Shown: positions 61,935-64,000 of the stretch, piece after piece
Position numbering within the stretch: position 1 is the first letter of the stretch
How the letters are laid out: each line of letters starts with the position of its first letter
NCBI GenBank assembly: GCA_943371425.1
Contig: CALRUR010000011.1
Location: 1-64,000 of the forward strand
Reading direction: 5' to 3'
DNA: 64,000 nucleotides
From: CAJBVG01 sp943371425
GTDB lineage: Bacteria > Bacteroidota > Bacteroidia > Sphingobacteriales > Sphingobacteriaceae
Program-made: the position numbers and the translations under genes
The notes under the pieces: model-generated
The model's database searches: none
What the model saw: the letters and a program-made list of their open reading frames with translations, nothing else
Told to the model about the DNA's origin: nothing

Positions 61935-64000
61935 ATGTTTAATTTCCTGAATAAAAACACATTAATTAATAAGCTAAAGGAGCAATTAAAGGAAGAACAA
62001 CTTGCAAGAAAAGCTGCTGAGGTGCGATTACAGGAATATACTTCGAATTTTACAAGTTCTAAAGATTATTTACTTTATAAAATTAAGGAAGACGAAGATG
62101 TGCTTAAAACTACTGTTAATCAACTAACACTTTCTGATTTAAAACTTCAAAATTTAATAAACTCTGTTAGTGAAATTATTTGCAGAATAAGTATCGATGG
62201 ATATATAACTTATATAAATGAAGTTGCTAAGCAGAAATTAGGGTTAAATGCAGAAAAACTTATTGGCAAAAAATTTACAGATGTTTTTGATAGCAATGGC
62301 AATTTTGGAATTGAAGATAAACTAAACCGTTTCTTAAAAGATCAATCAAATAATTATTTAGAATATTACCTAAAAGACGAAATAAAAAACCAAGTGGTAT
62401 GGATTGGTCAGAGTTTATCCTTAGTAAAAAATAATAATAACGAAGCCATCGAAATTAACTCTGTACTCAGAGATATTAGTTTGCTAAAAGAGTACGAACA
62501 AAAATTACTTACTAATAACTCTCGATTAGAAAACCTGATTGGAAATTTAAATTTCGGAATTCTAGTAGAAGATGAACATCGAAAAATTGTATTAGTGAAT
62601 TCTATTTTTTGCAATATGTTCGGTATCGATGCGGATCCTAAGCATATGATAGGATTTGATTGTTCGGATTCTGCAGAACAATCAAAACATTTTTTTAAGG
62701 ATCCAGAAAAGTTTGTAAGTGATATTAATGAAGTTCTTGCGAACAGAAAAAAAGTAATAGACTTTCATTTATTACTAAAAGATAATAAAGTATATAGTAG
62801 AGATTACATCCCTGTATTTATTGATAATATTTACAAAGGCCATTTATGGTTATATAAAGATATTACTGAACAACACCATACTTATTTAGCTATTCAGAAT
62901 TCTGAAGAGAAATACAGAGGCGTAATGGAAAACATGGAATTGGGTTTAATGGAGGTTGATAATGACAATAACATTACCAAAGTGTACGAACGATTTTATA
63001 CCATGTTAGGGTATACTCCTGAAGAAATGATTGGTAAAAATGCTATTGAATTGTTGTTAGCTAAAGATCATATTGAAAGGGTGAAAGATGTGGCAGAGCA
63101 ACGCAAAATTGGCTTATCAAGTGCTTATGAGATAGAAATTTTAAATAAAAAAGGGGAGAAGATTTGGGTGATGGTTAGTGGTGCCCCTATAAAAAATATA
63201 AATGGAGAGGTGATTGGTTCTGTAGGGATACATTATAATATTAGCGAACATAAAAACACTTTACAACAATTAGAACTCGCCAAAAATGATGCAGAACAAG
63301 CTCGCTTAGCCGAAGTAAATTTCTTAGCAAACATGAGTCATGAAATTAGAAACCCAATAAATGCAATTATTGGGATGTCTAACTTGATGTATGATACAGA
63401 TTTAAATGAACAACAGTATGAGTATTTAGAAACAATAAAATACTCCTCAGAAATTTTAATGAATTTAATTTCTGATATTTTAGATATAAATAAGATAGAT
63501 GCAGGAGAACTTGAGGTTAATAACAAAGAAACCAATATAATTGATTTAACGAAAGCAATTATTAAAACTTTATCGTTTAATATCCATAATAAAAACATCA
63601 GCATAATTGAAGAAATAGATGCACATATAGATCATCATGTTTATACAGATTTAAATTATTTCAATCAAATACTTATGAATTTAATAGGCAATGCTATTAA
63701 ATTCACCGAGAAAGGGTATGTGAAAGTAGTAGTAAAATTAATTTCTGATACGGCAGATGGGTACAAAATATTAATGGAATTTATAGATACAGGTATTGGA
63801 ATTAGCGAAGAAGAATTACCAGGTATTTTTGATAATTTCAAACAAGCAAATGTATCTATAAGAAGGAAATTTGGAGGTACCGGCTTAGGATTAGCCATCA
63901 CCAAAAAATTAGTCGAAGCACAAAATGCAGAAATATTCGTAGAAAGTGAATTAGAGCAAGGCACCAAATTTAGTGTACTTTGGAATTTCAAGAAAGGCAG
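61935..64000 (+). CDS. PAS-domain sensor histidine kinase, C-terminus cut by window edge
   Basis: The frame is open from the ATG at 61935 to the window end (688 codons). An N-terminal coiled coil (to about 75) leads to three PAS-like domains: around 76-185, 190-305 and 315-440. A PAC-like segment (VIGSVGIHYNISEHK) ends the third. HisKA carries phospho-acceptor His469 (FLANMSHEIRNPINAIIGMS). The ATPase domain shows the N box (NLIGNAIKFTEKG), G1 (DTGIGISEEEL) and G2 (GGTGLGLAITKKL). No membrane helices are seen, so it senses an internal signal. A receiver domain may follow, outside the window. Confidence 0.92.
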   Translation, partial: MFNFLNKNTLINKLKEQLKEEQLARKAAEVRLQEYTSNFTSSKDYLLYKIKEDEDVLKTTVNQLTLSDLKLQNLINSVSEIICRISIDGYITYINEVAKQKLGLNAEKLIGKKFTDVFDSNGNFGIEDKLNRFLKDQSNNYLEYYLKDEIKNQVVWIGQSLSLVKNNNNEAIEINSVLRDISLLKEYEQKLLTNNSRLENLIGNLNFGILVEDEHRKIVLVNSIFCNMFGIDADPKHMIGFDCSDSAEQSKHFFKDPEKFVSDINEVLANRKKVIDFHLLLKDNKVYSRDYIPVFIDNIYKGHLWLYKDITEQHHTYLAIQNSEEKYRGVMENMELGLMEVDNDNNITKVYERFYTMLGYTPEEMIGKNAIELLLAKDHIERVKDVAEQRKIGLSSAYEIEILNKKGEKIWVMVSGAPIKNINGEVIGSVGIHYNISEHKNTLQQLELAKNDAEQARLAEVNFLANMSHEIRNPINAIIGMSNLMYDTDLNEQQYEYLETIKYSSEILMNLISDILDINKIDAGELEVNNKETNIIDLTKAIIKTLSFNIHNKNISIIEEIDAHIDHHVYTDLNYFNQILMNLIGNAIKFTEKGYVKVVVKLISDTADGYKILMEFIDTGIGISEEELPGIFDNFKQANVSIRRKFGGTGLGLAITKKLVEAQNAEIFVESELEQGTKFSVLWNFKKG

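Overview
The window is a gene-dense, AT-rich stretch of a Bacteroidota chromosome. Several things point to that phylum: promoters of the TAnnTTTG (-7) / TTTG (-33) type, a protein ending in a type IX secretion sorting domain, an OPT transporter and two POT transporters beside a DPP4-like peptidase, the Bacteroidota-type GlmU-like protein (TIGR03991-like), type B L31, and a split nuo gene set. I cannot name a genus. No gap without a gene exceeds 300 bases. Both edges cut a gene: a transglutaminase-like protein at the left and a PAS-sensor histidine kinase at the right.

Layout. 1-2.0 kb: transglutaminase-like protein and a LysE-type exporter (minus). 2.1-6.45 kb: dCMP deaminase, guaA, a periplasmic-binding-like protein and an RNA m5C methyltransferase (plus). 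6.6-10.8 kb: acyl-CoA ligase and an iscS-iscU-iscA operon (minus). 10.9-24.8 kb: a long plus-strand housekeeping run with methylmalonyl-CoA epimerase, rpmE2, GlmU-like protein, tpiA, prmA, a 1458-residue exported protein of unknown function, mpl, ftsK, lolA-like and an MBL hydrolase. 24.9-25.1 kb: tRNA-Gly and tRNA-Leu. 25.3-26.7 kb: a T9SS cargo protein. 26.9-33.9 kb: rhodanese, then a TetR-TolC-adaptor-RND efflux operon with a clear palindromic control region. 34-37.6 kb: GNAT acetyltransferase, stand-alone receiver, nuoD, nuoC, pdxH. 37.7-41 kb: AlgH, DUF4199-like, HExxH peptidase-like and alpha/beta hydrolase. 41.1-47.6 kb (minus): purE, purK, nuoB, nuoA, flavoprotein, CoA transferase, barrel protein, SRPBCC protein. 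47.8-49.3 kb: DUF4345-like gene divergent from an AraC regulator. 49.4-59.5 kb (minus): zinc-ribbon membrane protein, lipoprotein, OPT transporter, two paralogous barrel lipoproteins, two POT transporters, DPP4-like peptidase; this looks like a peptide-scavenging block. 59.7-61.8 kb: exported protein and thiolase. 61.9 kb to the end: histidine kinase.

The most unusual feature is not a protein. About two dozen intergenic gaps are filled with short, degenerate tandem repeats of 7- or 8-base units. There are roughly nine different unit vocabularies, each used at two or more distant sites, often several concatenated in one gap. Many form long inverted repeats between convergent genes, and several supply the stop codon, or abut the start codon, of the neighbouring gene. 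They resemble in style the heptameric STRR repeats of filamentous cyanobacteria, but the words differ and the hairpin arrangement is striking.
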